The notes: generated from the letters alone by a model not told the origin. Positions 39,227-50,120 are shown, counted from the first letter of the stretch. The stretch is 64,000 nt of DNA from an uncultured Pleomorphomonas sp. (GCA_937868725.1 CALMMQ010000004.1:1-64000), one strand, 5' to 3'. Program-made: numbers and translations.

Positions 39227-39400
39227 GACGGCCCTCCTGACGCGCTTGCCGGCCAGCCAAGCGGCGGTGCCGACCTCGTTGGTTGCCCGGTGGCGTACCG
39301 ACCGACCACCGGCCCGCCCCGGTCAGGGTGGCCTGGCGTGTCGGCTCTGAACCTGCGTCGTGTCATGCCCATGGTTGGCCCTCGTCGATCGTCAGGGCAA
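39227..39400. other. Spacer between small-RNA terminator and universal stress gene
   Basis: Together with the small-RNA region this makes a 326-base gap without protein genes. The 174 bases nearest the stress gene hold nothing recognisable beyond space for its promoter. Confidence 0.4.
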
Positions 39401-39520
39401 CAAAAAACCCGCCAGCGGCGGGTGATCCGGACATGCCCCGCCACGACGGACCAGTGGCCCGTTCACAGCAGGAGCTATCAGCACTGAGGCGGTTATCGGG
39501 AAGCTCCATTCCCATCTTGC
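39401..39520 (-). ncRNA. Candidate independent small RNA of about 120 nt
   Basis: On the minus strand, a near-consensus promoter (TTGACA at 39556-39551, 17-base spacer, TAGTGT at 39533-39528) predicts transcription from about 39520. The transcript would end at a textbook terminator: ACCCGCC, loop GCT, GGCGGGT, then six Ts (39424-39401). Between them are a GGGAA/TTCCC hairpin near the 5' end, an ACCGCC that could pair with a distal GGCGG, and a GCCAC/GTGGC hairpin. No open frame with a ribosome-binding site fits. I could not match it securely to a known family; size and position allow a conserved alphaproteobacterial sRNA. A uspA leader is possible, but the terminator lies 175 bases before that gene. 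Confidence 0.65.
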
Positions 39521-39527
39521 AGACCGA

Positions 39528-39556
39528 ACACTAGCCCTCGCCCGGCCGCCTGTCAA
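39528..39556 (-). promoter_or_regulatory. Sigma-70 promoter of the candidate small RNA
   Basis: TTGACA and TAGTGT are separated by exactly 17 bases on the minus strand. The -35 box overlaps the stop codon of the upstream metallo-hydrolase gene. Confidence 0.65.
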
Positions 39557-40581
39557 AGCCCGGCGGCGGGATTTTCCGTCGCCGTCGGCCACCACGTCTC
39601 GCCGACCGACAGCGTGAGGAAAGCGCCATCGCCAAGACCGGCGGCGCGGCGGGCCTCGATCAGCCGGCGCGGCGGTTCGTCGAGCGCCTCGTCGGTCAGC
39701 GGGAACGTGCCCCAATGGATGCCGATCGACTGCCGTGCCATCAGTTCGCGGTGCGCCCGCACGGCGTCCTCGGGGTTCATGTGGTGATGCTGCATGAACC
39801 AGCGCGGCTCATAGGCGCCGATGGCCAGCAGCGCCAGATCGAACAGCGCGCCGTTGCGCGCCCGGTGGGCGAAGCGCTGTCCGGTGGTGACGAAGTGCTC
39901 GCCATAGCCGCTGTCGCCGGAGAAGTACCAGACGAGATCGCGGGCAAACACGGCGTACGCCCCCCATAGCATGCGATTGCGGTCGCCAAGGCTGCGGGCC
40001 GTCCAGTGACGGGCCGGCGTCAGCACGAACTCGACGCCGCCGTGGACGTGCCCCTGCCACCAGTCGAGTTCGACGACATTGCGGGCGCCCCAGGCATTGA
40101 GGAGCGGCCTGAAGCCGAGCGGCGCCACGAACAGCGTATCGGGCGCCCGGGCGGCCAGCCGTTCGATGCTGCGCCGGTCGAGATGGTCGTAATGGCCGTG
40201 GGAGATCAGCACCACGTCGACGGGCGGCAAGTCGTCGAAGGCGATGCCGGGCGGTACCGCCCGGCGCGGTCCGAGGTAGGGCAGCGGCGAGGCCCGATGC
40301 GAGAACACCGGATCGGTGAGCACATTGAGCCCGCCACTCCGCACCAGCATCGATGAATGGCCGATCCAGGTGGCCGACGAGCCGGCGGCAGCATTGAGGC
40401 GGTCGAGCGCTGGGGCGACGACCGGCGTCGGGACCTTGGCCGCCGGTGGCAGTCCCTGACGCCAGGCCCGCCAGCGCCATTTGAGCACCGTGGCCAACGA
40501 CACTTTGTGGAGCGTCGCCTGCGGGTCGCGAAAGCCGTCGGGGGTGTGGTGCGGTTTGGTTCGATCGTAGTAAGGGTTCAT
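39553..40581 (-). CDS. MBL-fold metallo-hydrolase (NAPE-PLD-like)
   Basis: This 342-aa metallo-beta-lactamase-fold protein has the zinc motif HGHYDHLD (His128-x-His130-x-Asp132-His133). Preceding GHSSMLVRSGGLNVLTDPVFSHRASP and following WYFSGDSGYGEHF, HHHMNPEDAV and GIHWGTFPLTDE are the pattern of N-acyl-phosphatidylethanolamine-hydrolysing phospholipase D-like and related lipid hydrolases. The bacterial substrate is not known. The start at 40581 (MNPYYDRTKPHH) is preferred over the open extension to 40824, which is Arg/Pro-rich and lacks similarity. The promoter of the small RNA sits on its last codons. Confidence 0.87.
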   Translation of the reverse strand: MNPYYDRTKPHHTPDGFRDPQATLHKVSLATVLKWRWRAWRQGLPPAAKVPTPVVAPALDRLNAAAGSSATWIGHSSMLVRSGGLNVLTDPVFSHRASPLPYLGPRRAVPPGIAFDDLPPVDVVLISHGHYDHLDRRSIERLAARAPDTLFVAPLGFRPLLNAWGARNVVELDWWQGHVHGGVEFVLTPARHWTARSLGDRNRMLWGAYAVFARDLVWYFSGDSGYGEHFVTTGQRFAHRARNGALFDLALLAIGAYEPRWFMQHHHMNPEDAVRAHRELMARQSIGIHWGTFPLTDEALDEPPRRLIEARRAAGLGDGAFLTLSVGETWWPTATENPAAGL

Positions 40582-40666
40582 GGCCCGCCGGACTGTGCGT
40601 GAACGCTTGGACACCTTTCCTAGCCGACGACCGGCGCTCCGCACAGACACGTTGATGTGAAACCCA

Positions 40667-42055
40667 TCAGGCCACACCGACCACGGCGGCGCGCCAAGCG
40701 CTGGCAAAGGCCGGGAGACCGTCGAGCCGGTAGAGCCCCACCGGCTTGCGGTCGGCCTCCATCTCCGGGCGGCCGTCGGCGCCGAGCGCCAGCATGGCAG
40801 CGCCGGTGGAGGTGCCGGTGGCACCGCTGGCGATCAGCACCTCCCGGCCCGTCAGCGTCCCCAGCGCCTCGGCGAACAGCGCATCGCGACCGAACGGCCC
40901 CTCGATGACGATTGGTCCGCCGGCTCCGGCGACCTCCATGGCCTCGATGGCCACCAGCGCCAGATAGAGGCTGACCGCCGCCGTGCGCCGGCCTGGCGTC
41001 AGGCTGGCCGGATCGACCGACCAGCGGCCCTTGCCGGTCGGAAACGGTCCACAGCCGGGCGTGAAAGTCGGCTGCACCAGAATGCCCTCCTCGATGACCG
41101 ACAGCACGTCGCCAACGCTCGGCTTGATCGCCGTGCCGGCGGTCAGCAGTTCGAACTCGCGCCCGCCCATGAAGCGCGACGACGGCACCGGGTTGCCGTG
41201 GGCGTCGACGTTGCAGAGACCGTCGCGGTGCTGGTCGAGATTGCCGGCGCTGCCGCCGACGGCGAAGGTGATGACCCAGGTGCCGGTCGAGAGCACGGTG
41301 AACGGCCGCGTCCGCGTCATCAGGTGCGGCAGCAGCGAGGCGTTGGAATCATGGATGCCGCACAGCACCGGCGTGTCGGCGGCGATGCCGGTGCGGGCGG
41401 CGATCTCCGGCCGCACCGGCCCCAGCCGGTCGAAGGCCGAACGCATCGGCGGGAACAGCCGGTCCCAGCCCTCCGCCCGTGCCAGCGAGGAAAAGCCCTT
41501 GTCGGCCGGCGACCACAGGTCGGTGTGCACGCCGAGCGAGGTCGGCTCGCTGGCCAGGACGCCGGAAAAGCGATAGGCCCAGTATTGCGGATAGGGCACG
41601 ATGGCGGTGACCGAGGCGAACGCCTCGGGAAACCGGCGGGCCAGCCAGAAGATCTGGGCACCGGCGTTGAGGCCGCCCGGCAGGCGCGGCGTGAAGCTTT
41701 CGGCAAATGGCGGCCGGCAGCGGCCATAGTCGGCGGCCAGTTCGTCGGGACCGGCGAACTCGTAGTCGAGCACCGGCAGCGCCAGATCGTCGCCGGCGAG
41801 CAGGGCGAAGGCGGCACCGTGGGTGGTAAACGAGATGGCGTCCACCGGCCCGGCCGCCGCTGCCTCGGCGAGAGCTGCCAGGAAGAACGTCCACATGCCC
41901 TCGACATCGTAATGCGGATAGGGCGGAGTGACGATGACGCCGTTGGGGCGGGTCTTGACGAACACGTCGCGACCGCTTTGCAGATCGTGCACCACCAGCT
42001 TGACGTTGGTCTTGCCCACGTCGATGACTGCGATGAACCTCGGAGCAGCCGTCAT
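40667..42055 (-). CDS. rhaK: FGGY-family sugar kinase, probable L-rhamnulose kinase
   Basis: This 462-aa FGGY kinase has the N-terminal phosphate loop FIAVIDVGKTNVKLVV and a C-terminal ATP-binding GATGTSTGAAMLALG region. The middle CGIHDSNASLLPHL and VLSTGTWVITF are family features. As the last gene of the rhamnose cluster it matches rhizobial RhaK, which phosphorylates the sugar and, in Rhizobium leguminosarum, is also needed for ABC uptake. In this locus, with an isomerase and aldolase of E. coli type, the expected substrate is L-rhamnulose. The ATG at 42055 is chosen because AAGGAG precedes it by 6 bases; other in-frame ATGs lie at 42061 and 42070. Confidence 0.88.
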   Translation of the reverse strand: MTAAPRFIAVIDVGKTNVKLVVHDLQSGRDVFVKTRPNGVIVTPPYPHYDVEGMWTFFLAALAEAAAAGPVDAISFTTHGAAFALLAGDDLALPVLDYEFAGPDELAADYGRCRPPFAESFTPRLPGGLNAGAQIFWLARRFPEAFASVTAIVPYPQYWAYRFSGVLASEPTSLGVHTDLWSPADKGFSSLARAEGWDRLFPPMRSAFDRLGPVRPEIAARTGIAADTPVLCGIHDSNASLLPHLMTRTRPFTVLSTGTWVITFAVGGSAGNLDQHRDGLCNVDAHGNPVPSSRFMGGREFELLTAGTAIKPSVGDVLSVIEEGILVQPTFTPGCGPFPTGKGRWSVDPASLTPGRRTAAVSLYLALVAIEAMEVAGAGGPIVIEGPFGRDALFAEALGTLTGREVLIASGATGTSTGAAMLALGADGRPEMEADRKPVGLYRLDGLPAFASAWRAAVVGVA

Positions 42056-42086
42056 CGTCATCTCCTTCATTTCCTGTCTTCGTAGC

Positions 42087-43103
42087 TCAGCGCGCCAGGC
42101 GGCGATAGCGGGCAATGCGCTCAGCCACCAGCGGCAGGGCAATCACCAGGATCAGCATCAACCCCATGAAGATGCTCATGACGATACCCGGCACGTTGAG
42201 CAAGCCGAGACCGAAGGTGACGAGGCCCATGACGAAGGCAGCGATGACTACGCCGAGAATGCGCCCCGATCCACCGTTGATGTTGACACCGCCGAGTACC
42301 GCCATCGTGACGGCATCGAGTTCCCAGCCGACGGCGATCGACGGCCGCGTCGAACCGAGTCGCGAGGTCAGCATCACCGAGGCGAGGCCAGCGGCGAGGC
42401 CGGTCAGCAGGAAGACGATGAACTTGATCTTCTGCACCTTGACGCCGGAGAAGCGGGCGGCCAGGGCGTTGTTGCCGACGGCGTAGACCTGACGGCCGAA
42501 GATCGTCCGGTGCAGAACGATGCCGGCGATCAGGGCCAGAACGAGGAAGGTCACGAACTCGATGGAGAAGATCCACCAGACGTAGCCCTGTCCGAACACG
42601 GCGAAATCGGCCGGATAGTTCTTGTAGACCTGATCGCCGAGCACGACGTAGGCGATGCCGCGGTAAAGGCTCATGGTGCCGATGGTGGCGACAATGGCCG
42701 GCAGGCCGAGACGGGCGACCAGGAAGCCGTTGAACAGGCCGCAGATGAGGCCGACACCAAGGCCGATGGCGGCAAGTTCGATCGTCCCCGCCCCCGTCTG
42801 CGCCGCCGCGCCCATGGCGGTGGAGGCGAGCGCGATGGTCGAGGCGACCGACAGGTCGATTTCGCCGGTGATGATGACGAAGGTCATCGCGATGGCGAGA
42901 ATGGCCTTTTCGGTAAAGTTGAACGTGGCGTCCGACAGGTTCCACGGATCGAGGAAGTACGGCGAGGCCAGCGAATTGGCGATGGCGATGGCGATCGCCA
43001 CGGCAATGAGCAAGGTTTCCCAGCTCTTCAGCGCCCGCTTCAGCGGACTATCGAGACGATCGGGAATATGGCGCGGCGACAGCGCGGCGGATTGATCGGT
43101 CAC
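42087..43103 (-). CDS. rhaQ: Rhamnose ABC transporter permease (second)
   Basis: This 338-aa permease of the ribose/sugar family (BPD_transp_2) has about ten hydrophobic segments. Landmarks are VIITGEIDLSVASTIALASTAMG, the family's GxxDLSVG-like block, then GATxGTMSLYRGIAYVV-type sequence and GWELDAVTMAVLGGVNINGGSG before the last helices. The start is a GTG at 43103 with AAGGAG upstream, and it overlaps the stop of the preceding permease as GTGA, so the two subunits are coupled. An open frame continues upstream to 44096 but is out of register with the real rhaP. Named by order after rhizobial rhaP-rhaQ. Confidence 0.9.
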   Translation of the reverse strand: MTDQSAALSPRHIPDRLDSPLKRALKSWETLLIAVAIAIAIANSLASPYFLDPWNLSDATFNFTEKAILAIAMTFVIITGEIDLSVASTIALASTAMGAAAQTGAGTIELAAIGLGVGLICGLFNGFLVARLGLPAIVATIGTMSLYRGIAYVVLGDQVYKNYPADFAVFGQGYVWWIFSIEFVTFLVLALIAGIVLHRTIFGRQVYAVGNNALAARFSGVKVQKIKFIVFLLTGLAAGLASVMLTSRLGSTRPSIAVGWELDAVTMAVLGGVNINGGSGRILGVVIAAFVMGLVTFGLGLLNVPGIVMSIFMGLMLILVIALPLVAERIARYRRLAR

Positions 43104-44089
43104 AGCTGGATCTCCTTGCGGCGCAGGATGACGCGGCCCTTGACGCGCTCGCCCCGGGCGTTGATGACGACGGCGGCGATGATGATGGCGCCGGAAATGG
43201 CCATCTGCCAGAACGGCGAGATGCCGATTACCGGCAGTGCGTTCTTGATGATGCCGAGGAACAGCGCCCCGAGCACCACGCCGCCGACCGTGCCGACACC
43301 ACCGATGGTCGAAACCCCGCCGATGACGCAGGCTGCCACCGTGTCGAGCTCGAAGCCCGAGGCGACGTCGACGTAGGCGACGGCGTAGCGCGCCACCCAG
43401 AGATAGCCGCAGAGGCCAGCCATGGTGCCCGACAGCACGAAGGCGAAAAAGCGCGTCTTGCCGACGTCGATGCCGGTATAGACGGCGGCGACCGCGTTGC
43501 CGCCGGTGGCATAGAAGGCGCGGCCAAGGCTGGTGCGGGTGAACAGGATGGCGCCGAGGATGATGGCGAGGATGCCGATCCACGACAGAACCGGCAAGCC
43601 GAGGATGACGGTGCGCGGCACCTCGAGGAACATCGGCGACATCTCGTGGGCGTTGACCCAGGCGCCACCCGACTCGACGAAGGCCATGCCACGGAAGATG
43701 GTCATGGTTCCGAGCGTCACGACGATGGCGGGAATGTCCAGCCACCAGACCAGGAAGCCGTTGATGGCCCCGAGCGCCATGCCCATGACGATGGCCAGCA
43801 GGATCAGCAGCCCCAGCGGCAGCTCGGGGAACAGGTGGTTGAGCATGGCCACCGTCATGCCGGTCAGCGCCACGTTGGCGGCCACCGACAGGTCGATCGA
43901 CTTGGTCAGGATGACTGCCGACTGACCGAGGGCCATCATGATCAGGATCGAGGTATCGTTGAAGACGGTGGCAAGATTCCCCGGCGTCGAGAAGGCGGGG
44001 AAGCGCGCGGTGATGGCCACGAGCAGCAACAGGCTGGCCAGCACCAGCAGCGCTTCGCGCCGGGCGAGAAGACTGCGGATGGTGTTCAT
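43100..44089 (-). CDS. rhaP: Rhamnose ABC transporter permease (first)
   Basis: This 329-aa inner-membrane permease is similar in plan to its neighbour. It includes AVILTKSIDLSVAANVALTGM, GTMTIFRGMAFVESGGAW and FELDTVAACVIGGVSTIGGVG, the conserved pre-terminal block of the family. It pairs with the following permease to form the membrane channel of the rhamnose importer. Its stop overlaps the next start (43100-43103). The preceding ATPase gene ends 64 bases upstream. Confidence 0.9.
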   Translation of the reverse strand: MNTIRSLLARREALLVLASLLLLVAITARFPAFSTPGNLATVFNDTSILIMMALGQSAVILTKSIDLSVAANVALTGMTVAMLNHLFPELPLGLLILLAIVMGMALGAINGFLVWWLDIPAIVVTLGTMTIFRGMAFVESGGAWVNAHEMSPMFLEVPRTVILGLPVLSWIGILAIILGAILFTRTSLGRAFYATGGNAVAAVYTGIDVGKTRFFAFVLSGTMAGLCGYLWVARYAVAYVDVASGFELDTVAACVIGGVSTIGGVGTVGGVVLGALFLGIIKNALPVIGISPFWQMAISGAIIIAAVVINARGERVKGRVILRRKEIQL

Positions 44090-44153
44090 CGGACAAGCTC
44101 CGGAACGGAGGAAAGGAAGCGGCGCGACAGGCCGGACGAGGGAAGACGGACGA

Positions 44154-45677
<1,524 letters not shown>

Positions 45678-45994
45678 GGCGGTTGGGAGCTTTTCTTGCT
45701 GCGGGAGAGCGGCCCCTGGCGCCTGGCCGCGGCCCCGGGAAACCGGTTACCGCTGGCCCGGCCGGGCCGGCACGCGATGGGCATACCCCTCTCCCTGTCC
45801 CTCCCCGCCGTGGGGAGCGACCTGCCTTGCGTCCGGGGTGCGCTGGAGGAAGGCGCGTCCCGGACGAGCCCATGAGACGCAGGAGGATGAAAGGTCTCTC
45901 CCCTCGTGCCAAGGAGGGACAGGGAGAGGGGTATTTCCGTGTCTTCGAAGGCCGGCCCCGGGATCGCGCCCGGGACCGGTTGCAGCGGCCGCGA
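45678..45994. other. rhaS-rhaT spacer
   Basis: A 317-base gap inside the rha operon. It contains a perfect 22-base inverted repeat (next entry) and nothing that looks coding. Its composition (CCCTCTCCC runs) is unlike the flanking genes. Confidence 0.6.
45783..45934. repeat. Perfect 22-base inverted repeat with 108-base loop
   Basis: The arm at 45783-45804 (ATACCCCTCTCC...) is the exact reverse complement of 45913-45934 (...GGAGAGGGGTAT). In RNA it would form a very stable stem between rhaS and rhaT. C-rich palindromes of this kind recur between genes in Hyphomicrobiales, from general knowledge. It may protect the rhaS message end and lower downstream expression. Confidence 0.9.
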
Positions 45995-46990
45995 TCAGAA
46001 GATCTTGGCGAATTCCTCAACGTTCTTGATGTCGTAGACAAACGGGTCGGCCATGGCGCCTTCCTTGTTGTCGTCGAGCTTGACCTTGCCCATGCGGCCC
46101 ATCGGGATCTCGGCGCCGGCTTCCGCCTTGGCCTTGCCGGTCTTGAGCTCGTAGGCGATGTAGGTGGCCGAGTAGCCGAGATCGATCGGGTTCCAGATGG
46201 CGAACGACTTCGACGAGCCCGCCTTGACGTGGCCGGCCATTTCCGACGGCAGGCCGAGACCGGTGACGTTGATCTTGCCGGTCAGCTTGGCGTCTTCCAC
46301 CGCCTGGGCGGCAGCGACGATGCCGACCGAGGTCGGAGCAATGATGGCCTTGAGGTCGGGATGCTTGGCGATCAGGCCCTGCGTCTCGCGGTAGGACTTG
46401 TCGGCGAGGTCGTCGCCATAGACGGTATCGACCAGCTTGACGCCCGGATACTTGGGCAGGACCTTCTTCATCTCCTCGATCCAGATGTTCTGGTTGGTAG
46501 CGGTCGAGGCGGCAGACAGGATAGCGACTTCACCCTTGCCGTCCGGCAGGTTGTCGGCGGCGAGCTTGACGCACATGTTGCCGATCAGCGGGTTGGACGA
46601 CGGGTTGAGGTGCATCAGGCGGCCTTCGGGGGCCACGCCGGAGTCCCAGGAAATGACGGTGATGCCGCGCTGCATGGCCTTCTTGAGGGCCGGAACCAGG
46701 GCGTCCTTGTCATTGGCCGAGATGGCGATGGCGTCGACCTTCTGGGCAATCAGCGAGTTGATGACGTCGATCTGGGCTTCGGCCGTCGTCGTGGTCGGGC
46801 CGGTGTAGATGATGTCGACGTCGCCGAGTTCCTTGGCCGCCTCCTGGGCGCCCTTGTGGGCGGCGTCGAAGAAGCCGTTGCCCAGCGTCTTGACGACGAG
46901 CGCGATCTTCATGTTGGCGGCGCTGGCCGGGCCGGCCAGCATGGCCGCGGCGACGGCGGTCGTGACGATCAGTTTCTTCAAAAGCGTCAT
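45995..46990 (-). CDS. rhaS: Rhamnose ABC transporter substrate-binding protein
   Basis: This 331-aa periplasmic protein has a signal peptide (MTLLKKLIVTTAVAAAMLAGPASA). The mature part belongs to the ribose-binding type (Peripla_BP_4). KIALVVKTLGNGFFDAAHKGAQEAA starts the first lobe, AIAISANDKDALVPALKKAM and VISWDSGVAPEGR follow, and APTSVGIVAAAQAVED leads the second lobe. It captures rhamnose for RhaTPQ. The ATG at 46990 is preferred over an upstream in-frame codon near 47041 because it places the signal peptide first and has GGGAGGAGA upstream. It follows rhaR by about 50 bases. Confidence 0.93.
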   Translation of the reverse strand: MTLLKKLIVTTAVAAAMLAGPASAANMKIALVVKTLGNGFFDAAHKGAQEAAKELGDVDIIYTGPTTTTAEAQIDVINSLIAQKVDAIAISANDKDALVPALKKAMQRGITVISWDSGVAPEGRLMHLNPSSNPLIGNMCVKLAADNLPDGKGEVAILSAASTATNQNIWIEEMKKVLPKYPGVKLVDTVYGDDLADKSYRETQGLIAKHPDLKAIIAPTSVGIVAAAQAVEDAKLTGKINVTGLGLPSEMAGHVKAGSSKSFAIWNPIDLGYSATYIAYELKTGKAKAEAGAEIPMGRMGKVKLDDNKEGAMADPFVYDIKNVEEFAKIF

Positions 46991-47041
46991 GGTGGGTCTC
47001 CTCCCGTTTCCATTGTCCTTCGACCGGCGCCAGATCCTCAT

Positions 47042-47854
47042 TCAGGCGACGGTCGGGGATTGCTGTGCGTCCTCCTTCTGGTCCACCGTGGCGACGATCA
47101 GCTCGATGCCGGCCGTCTCGATGAAGCGGCGGTCGCGATCGTCGATGCCATCGTCGGTGATGATCGTGCTGACCCGCTCGAGCGGGCACAGGATCAGGCT
47201 GGACCTGGACTTGAACTTTGAACTGTCGGCCAGAACGACCAATTCGTCGGCCTGGCGCATGAGCCGCTGCTCGGACTGGATGATCAGCGAATCCGATTCC
47301 ATGATGCCGAGCGGCGAGATGCCGCGTGCGCCCATGAAGAAACGTCGGGCGTAGAAATGACCGGTACCGTCGCTGTCGAACGGCGACAGGATGATGTTCT
47401 GCTCGCGGTAGACCGCGCCAGCCGGCAGCATCACGGTGCACTTGGAGTGCTTGATGAGGTGCTCGGCGATGGGAAACGAGTTGGTCATCACCTGCAGCCG
47501 CATGCCGGCCAGGAAATGCACCATCGGAAACGTCGTCGTGCCACCATTGATGGTGATGGCCTCGCCGTCGTGGCAAAGCTTGACCGCCTCCCGGGCGATG
47601 GCCCGCTTCTGCGCCGAATTGACCGTCTCGTCGGCCCGGAACGACCGGGCCGCCAGCACGCCGATGTGCGGCGGATGGATCGCCTCGGCGCCGCCCCGCA
47701 CCTTCTTGACGCGGTTCTGCAGCGCCAGGGCCGCGACATCGCGCCGGATCGTCGCCTCGGAGGCGCCGGTCAGCTCGACGATGTCCTGCACCGTCAGGAT
47801 GGGGCGTTCCTGAACAGCGCTCAGGATGATGCGGTGGCGTTCGCGTTCGTGCAT
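47042..47854 (-). CDS. rhaR: DeoR-family transcriptional regulator of the rha operon
   Basis: This 270-aa repressor-type protein has an N-terminal winged helix (ILTVQDIVELTGASEATIRRDVAAL, with the DeoR recognition helix EATIRRD) and a C-terminal sugar-phosphate sensor domain of the DeoRC type (ITINGGTTTFPMVHFL; ADSSKFKSRSSLI). Its place inside the rhamnose operon matches rhizobial RhaR. The probable ligand is a phosphorylated intermediate, and the probable targets are the 20-base repeats near 50121-50160. The ATG at 47854 is used; the open frame to 47908 lacks similarity. Confidence 0.9.
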   Translation of the reverse strand: MHERERHRIILSAVQERPILTVQDIVELTGASEATIRRDVAALALQNRVKKVRGGAEAIHPPHIGVLAARSFRADETVNSAQKRAIAREAVKLCHDGEAITINGGTTTFPMVHFLAGMRLQVMTNSFPIAEHLIKHSKCTVMLPAGAVYREQNIILSPFDSDGTGHFYARRFFMGARGISPLGIMESDSLIIQSEQRLMRQADELVVLADSSKFKSRSSLILCPLERVSTIITDDGIDDRDRRFIETAGIELIVATVDQKEDAQQSPTVA

Positions 47855-47934
47855 GGTCTGTCCGGCTCCGATTGGCAGGGGCTTGGACGGTGGCGTGCCG
47901 GCCCGCACAAGGCAAGGCCGGCACCTATCTTTCC

Positions 47935-48786
47935 TCAGCGGCGCGGCGTCAGCTTCCAGCCGTCGAGGGCCAGGGCCTCGGGCTGGGCCACGACGTTGAA
48001 GCGCGCGGCGAGGTCGACGAGGTTCTGCGTCGTCATGGTCTGGCGCACGCCGCCCATGGACAGCACCTTGACGGTGATCTCGGCCGCCTTCTCGGCGGTG
48101 TCGATCAGGCCGAAGGCGTCATCGAGCGTCGGGCCGACGCCGAACACGCCGTGGAACGGCCACAGCACCAGCGGCCGCTTGGCCAGGATCGCCGCCGTGG
48201 CGTCGCCCATCGGGTCGGTGCCCGGCACCAGCCAGGGCATGGTGCCGACGCCTTCGGGGAAGACGACGAGGCATTCGGTCGACCCTTCCCAGAGCGCCCG
48301 CGTCACGTTGGCGTCGGTCCATTCGAGCACGTAGGTCAGGGCGATGAGGTTGGTGGCGTGGCAGTGCATGACCACGCGGTCGCGACCGTTCGTCGCCTTC
48401 TGGCGGGCGAGATGGCCCTTTAGATGGCTCGACAGCTCCGAGGTCGGTGCCCCGCCATCGGCGTAGCCCCACAGCACGTCCATCGACCGGCCGTCGGCGC
48501 TGATGCGCACCACGCCGAGGTTGACCTCCGGCGCGATCTGGACATTGCGGAAGAACTTGCCCGTACCGGTGACGATGTACGACTGGCCGGCCAGTTCCGG
48601 CAGCGCCTCCGACAGCGGCAGGTTGCGCGGCGACTTCACCGCGCCGATGTAGGGAGCGAGATCGGCATCGGTCAGACGCAGGCTGACGTTGCCGCCATTG
48701 CGCTCGTCCCAGCCCTTCTCCCACATGTCCGTCGTGGCCTTAACCATCGCCCTGACGAACCAGGCATTGATCATGTTGGCGCTCAT
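47935..48786 (-). CDS. rhaD: L-rhamnulose-1-phosphate aldolase
   Basis: This 283-aa class II aldolase splits rhamnulose-1-phosphate into dihydroxyacetone phosphate and L-lactaldehyde. The catalytic Glu117 (TSELSS) and zinc ligands His141, His143 (HCHATN) and His212 (WPFHGVFG) fall at the same numbers as in E. coli RhaD. This is the E. coli-type stand-alone aldolase, not the long bifunctional aldolase/dehydrogenase named RhaD in rhizobia. It starts 2 bases after the rhaA stop and is 80 bases upstream of rhaR. Confidence 0.94.
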   Translation of the reverse strand: MSANMINAWFVRAMVKATTDMWEKGWDERNGGNVSLRLTDADLAPYIGAVKSPRNLPLSEALPELAGQSYIVTGTGKFFRNVQIAPEVNLGVVRISADGRSMDVLWGYADGGAPTSELSSHLKGHLARQKATNGRDRVVMHCHATNLIALTYVLEWTDANVTRALWEGSTECLVVFPEGVGTMPWLVPGTDPMGDATAAILAKRPLVLWPFHGVFGVGPTLDDAFGLIDTAEKAAEITVKVLSMGGVRQTMTTQNLVDLAARFNVVAQPEALALDGWKLTPRR

Positions 48787-48788
48787 AT

Positions 48789-50057
48789 TCAGGCCTCCCG
48801 CTTGGCGAGCACGTCGCGTTCATAAGCCTTGACGACGTCGAACCAGGCGGTTCCGACCGGCACGTTCCGGCTTTCACAATAGTGGTTCCAGACCGCCGCC
48901 CACGGCGAGGTCTTGTGTTCTTCCATGAGCGCCATGCGCAGGGCGAAATCGCCCGACGTTTCGGCGGCCGCGAGGGCGGCCTTGGGCTCGAGCATGGCCT
49001 TGAGCAGCGCCTTGCGCATGTTGCGCATGCCGATCACCCAGGCGGCAATGCGGTTGATCGAGGCGTCGAAGTAGTCGAGGCCGATGGCCGTGCGGCCAAG
49101 CACGTCGCCGCGCACCAGCTCGTTGGCGATGGCCTGCAGTTCGTCGTCGAACAGCACCACGTGGTCGCTGTCCCAGCGCATCGGCCGCGACACGTGCAGC
49201 AGCACGCGATCGACGAACTGGAAGGCCGCCGACAGCTTGTCGGACACCACCTCGGTCGGGTGGAAGTGGCCGGCGTCGAGGCACAGCATGGTGCCGCGCG
49301 TCGCGGCGTAGGCAAGGTAGAACTCGTTGGAGCCGACGGTGTAGGCCTCGGCGCCGATGCCGAACAGCTTGCCCTCGACGGCGTCATAGTGGAAATCCGT
49401 CGAAATCTTCTCGGCAATCACCTCGTCGAGCGCCGCCTTCAGCGTTTCGCGCGGTCCGTAGCGGTCGAACGGATAGTCCTTGGAACCGTCGGGAATCCAG
49501 ATGTTCATCACCGAGGCGGTGCCGAGCGCCTTGCCGAACGATTCCGACACCTTGCGGCTGGCCTTGCAATGATCGATCCAGAACTGACGAATGGCCTTGT
49601 CCGGATGGCTGAGCGTGCGGTTGTCGGCGCTCTTGGGATGGGAGAAGCACGAGGGGTTGAAGTCGAGGCCGAGCTTGTTGGCCTTGGCCCAGTCGACCCA
49701 GTTGGCGAAATGGCGCGGCTCGATGGCGTCGCGCTCGACCGGCTTGTCGGCCTCAAGATAGATGGCGTGCAGGTTGAGGCGTTTCGCGCCGGGGATCAGC
49801 GACATCGCCTTGTCGAGGTCGGCGCGCAGTTCGACGGCGTTACGCGCCCGACCGGGATAGTTGCCGGACACCTGGATGCCGCCGGTCAGTTCACCGTTGG
49901 GGTTTTCGAACCCCTTGACGTCGTCGCCCTGCCAGCAGTGCATGGAGACCGGCACGGCATCAACGCGAGCCAGCACCGCCTCGGTGTCGACGCCGAGCGT
50001 GGCGAAGTGCTCCCGCGCCAGCTCATAGGCCTTGGTGATCGAATTTGTCTGAGGCAT
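48789..50057 (-). CDS. rhaA: L-rhamnose isomerase (E. coli RhaA type)
   Basis: This 422-aa enzyme converts L-rhamnose to L-rhamnulose. The long E. coli-type sequence is clear: [15 protein letters not shown] near the N terminus, then [31 protein letters not shown], and the metal-binding block [12 protein letters not shown] followed by [12 protein letters not shown]. It is the first gene of the rha operon. The ATG at 50057 (MPQTNSITK) follows an AGGG-containing site; an open extension to 50126 reads through the operator repeats and is not used. Confidence 0.95.
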   Translation of the reverse strand: MPQTNSITKAYELAREHFATLGVDTEAVLARVDAVPVSMHCWQGDDVKGFENPNGELTGGIQVSGNYPGRARNAVELRADLDKAMSLIPGAKRLNLHAIYLEADKPVERDAIEPRHFANWVDWAKANKLGLDFNPSCFSHPKSADNRTLSHPDKAIRQFWIDHCKASRKVSESFGKALGTASVMNIWIPDGSKDYPFDRYGPRETLKAALDEVIAEKISTDFHYDAVEGKLFGIGAEAYTVGSNEFYLAYAATRGTMLCLDAGHFHPTEVVSDKLSAAFQFVDRVLLHVSRPMRWDSDHVVLFDDELQAIANELVRGDVLGRTAIGLDYFDASINRIAAWVIGMRNMRKALLKAMLEPKAALAAAETSGDFALRMALMEEHKTSPWAAVWNHYCESRNVPVGTAWFDVVKAYERDVLAKREA

Positions 50058-50120
50058 CTGTTGCCCTACCCTCCCGCCATGCACCTTGTCGGCAGACCTG
50101 TCGCCCGGCGCTTCCTGCAT

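Noticed and set aside
37442-39487. A 681-codon frame crossing mltG, crcB and the stress gene
   Set aside because: It is a read-through frame over three supported genes and the small RNA, without any domain.
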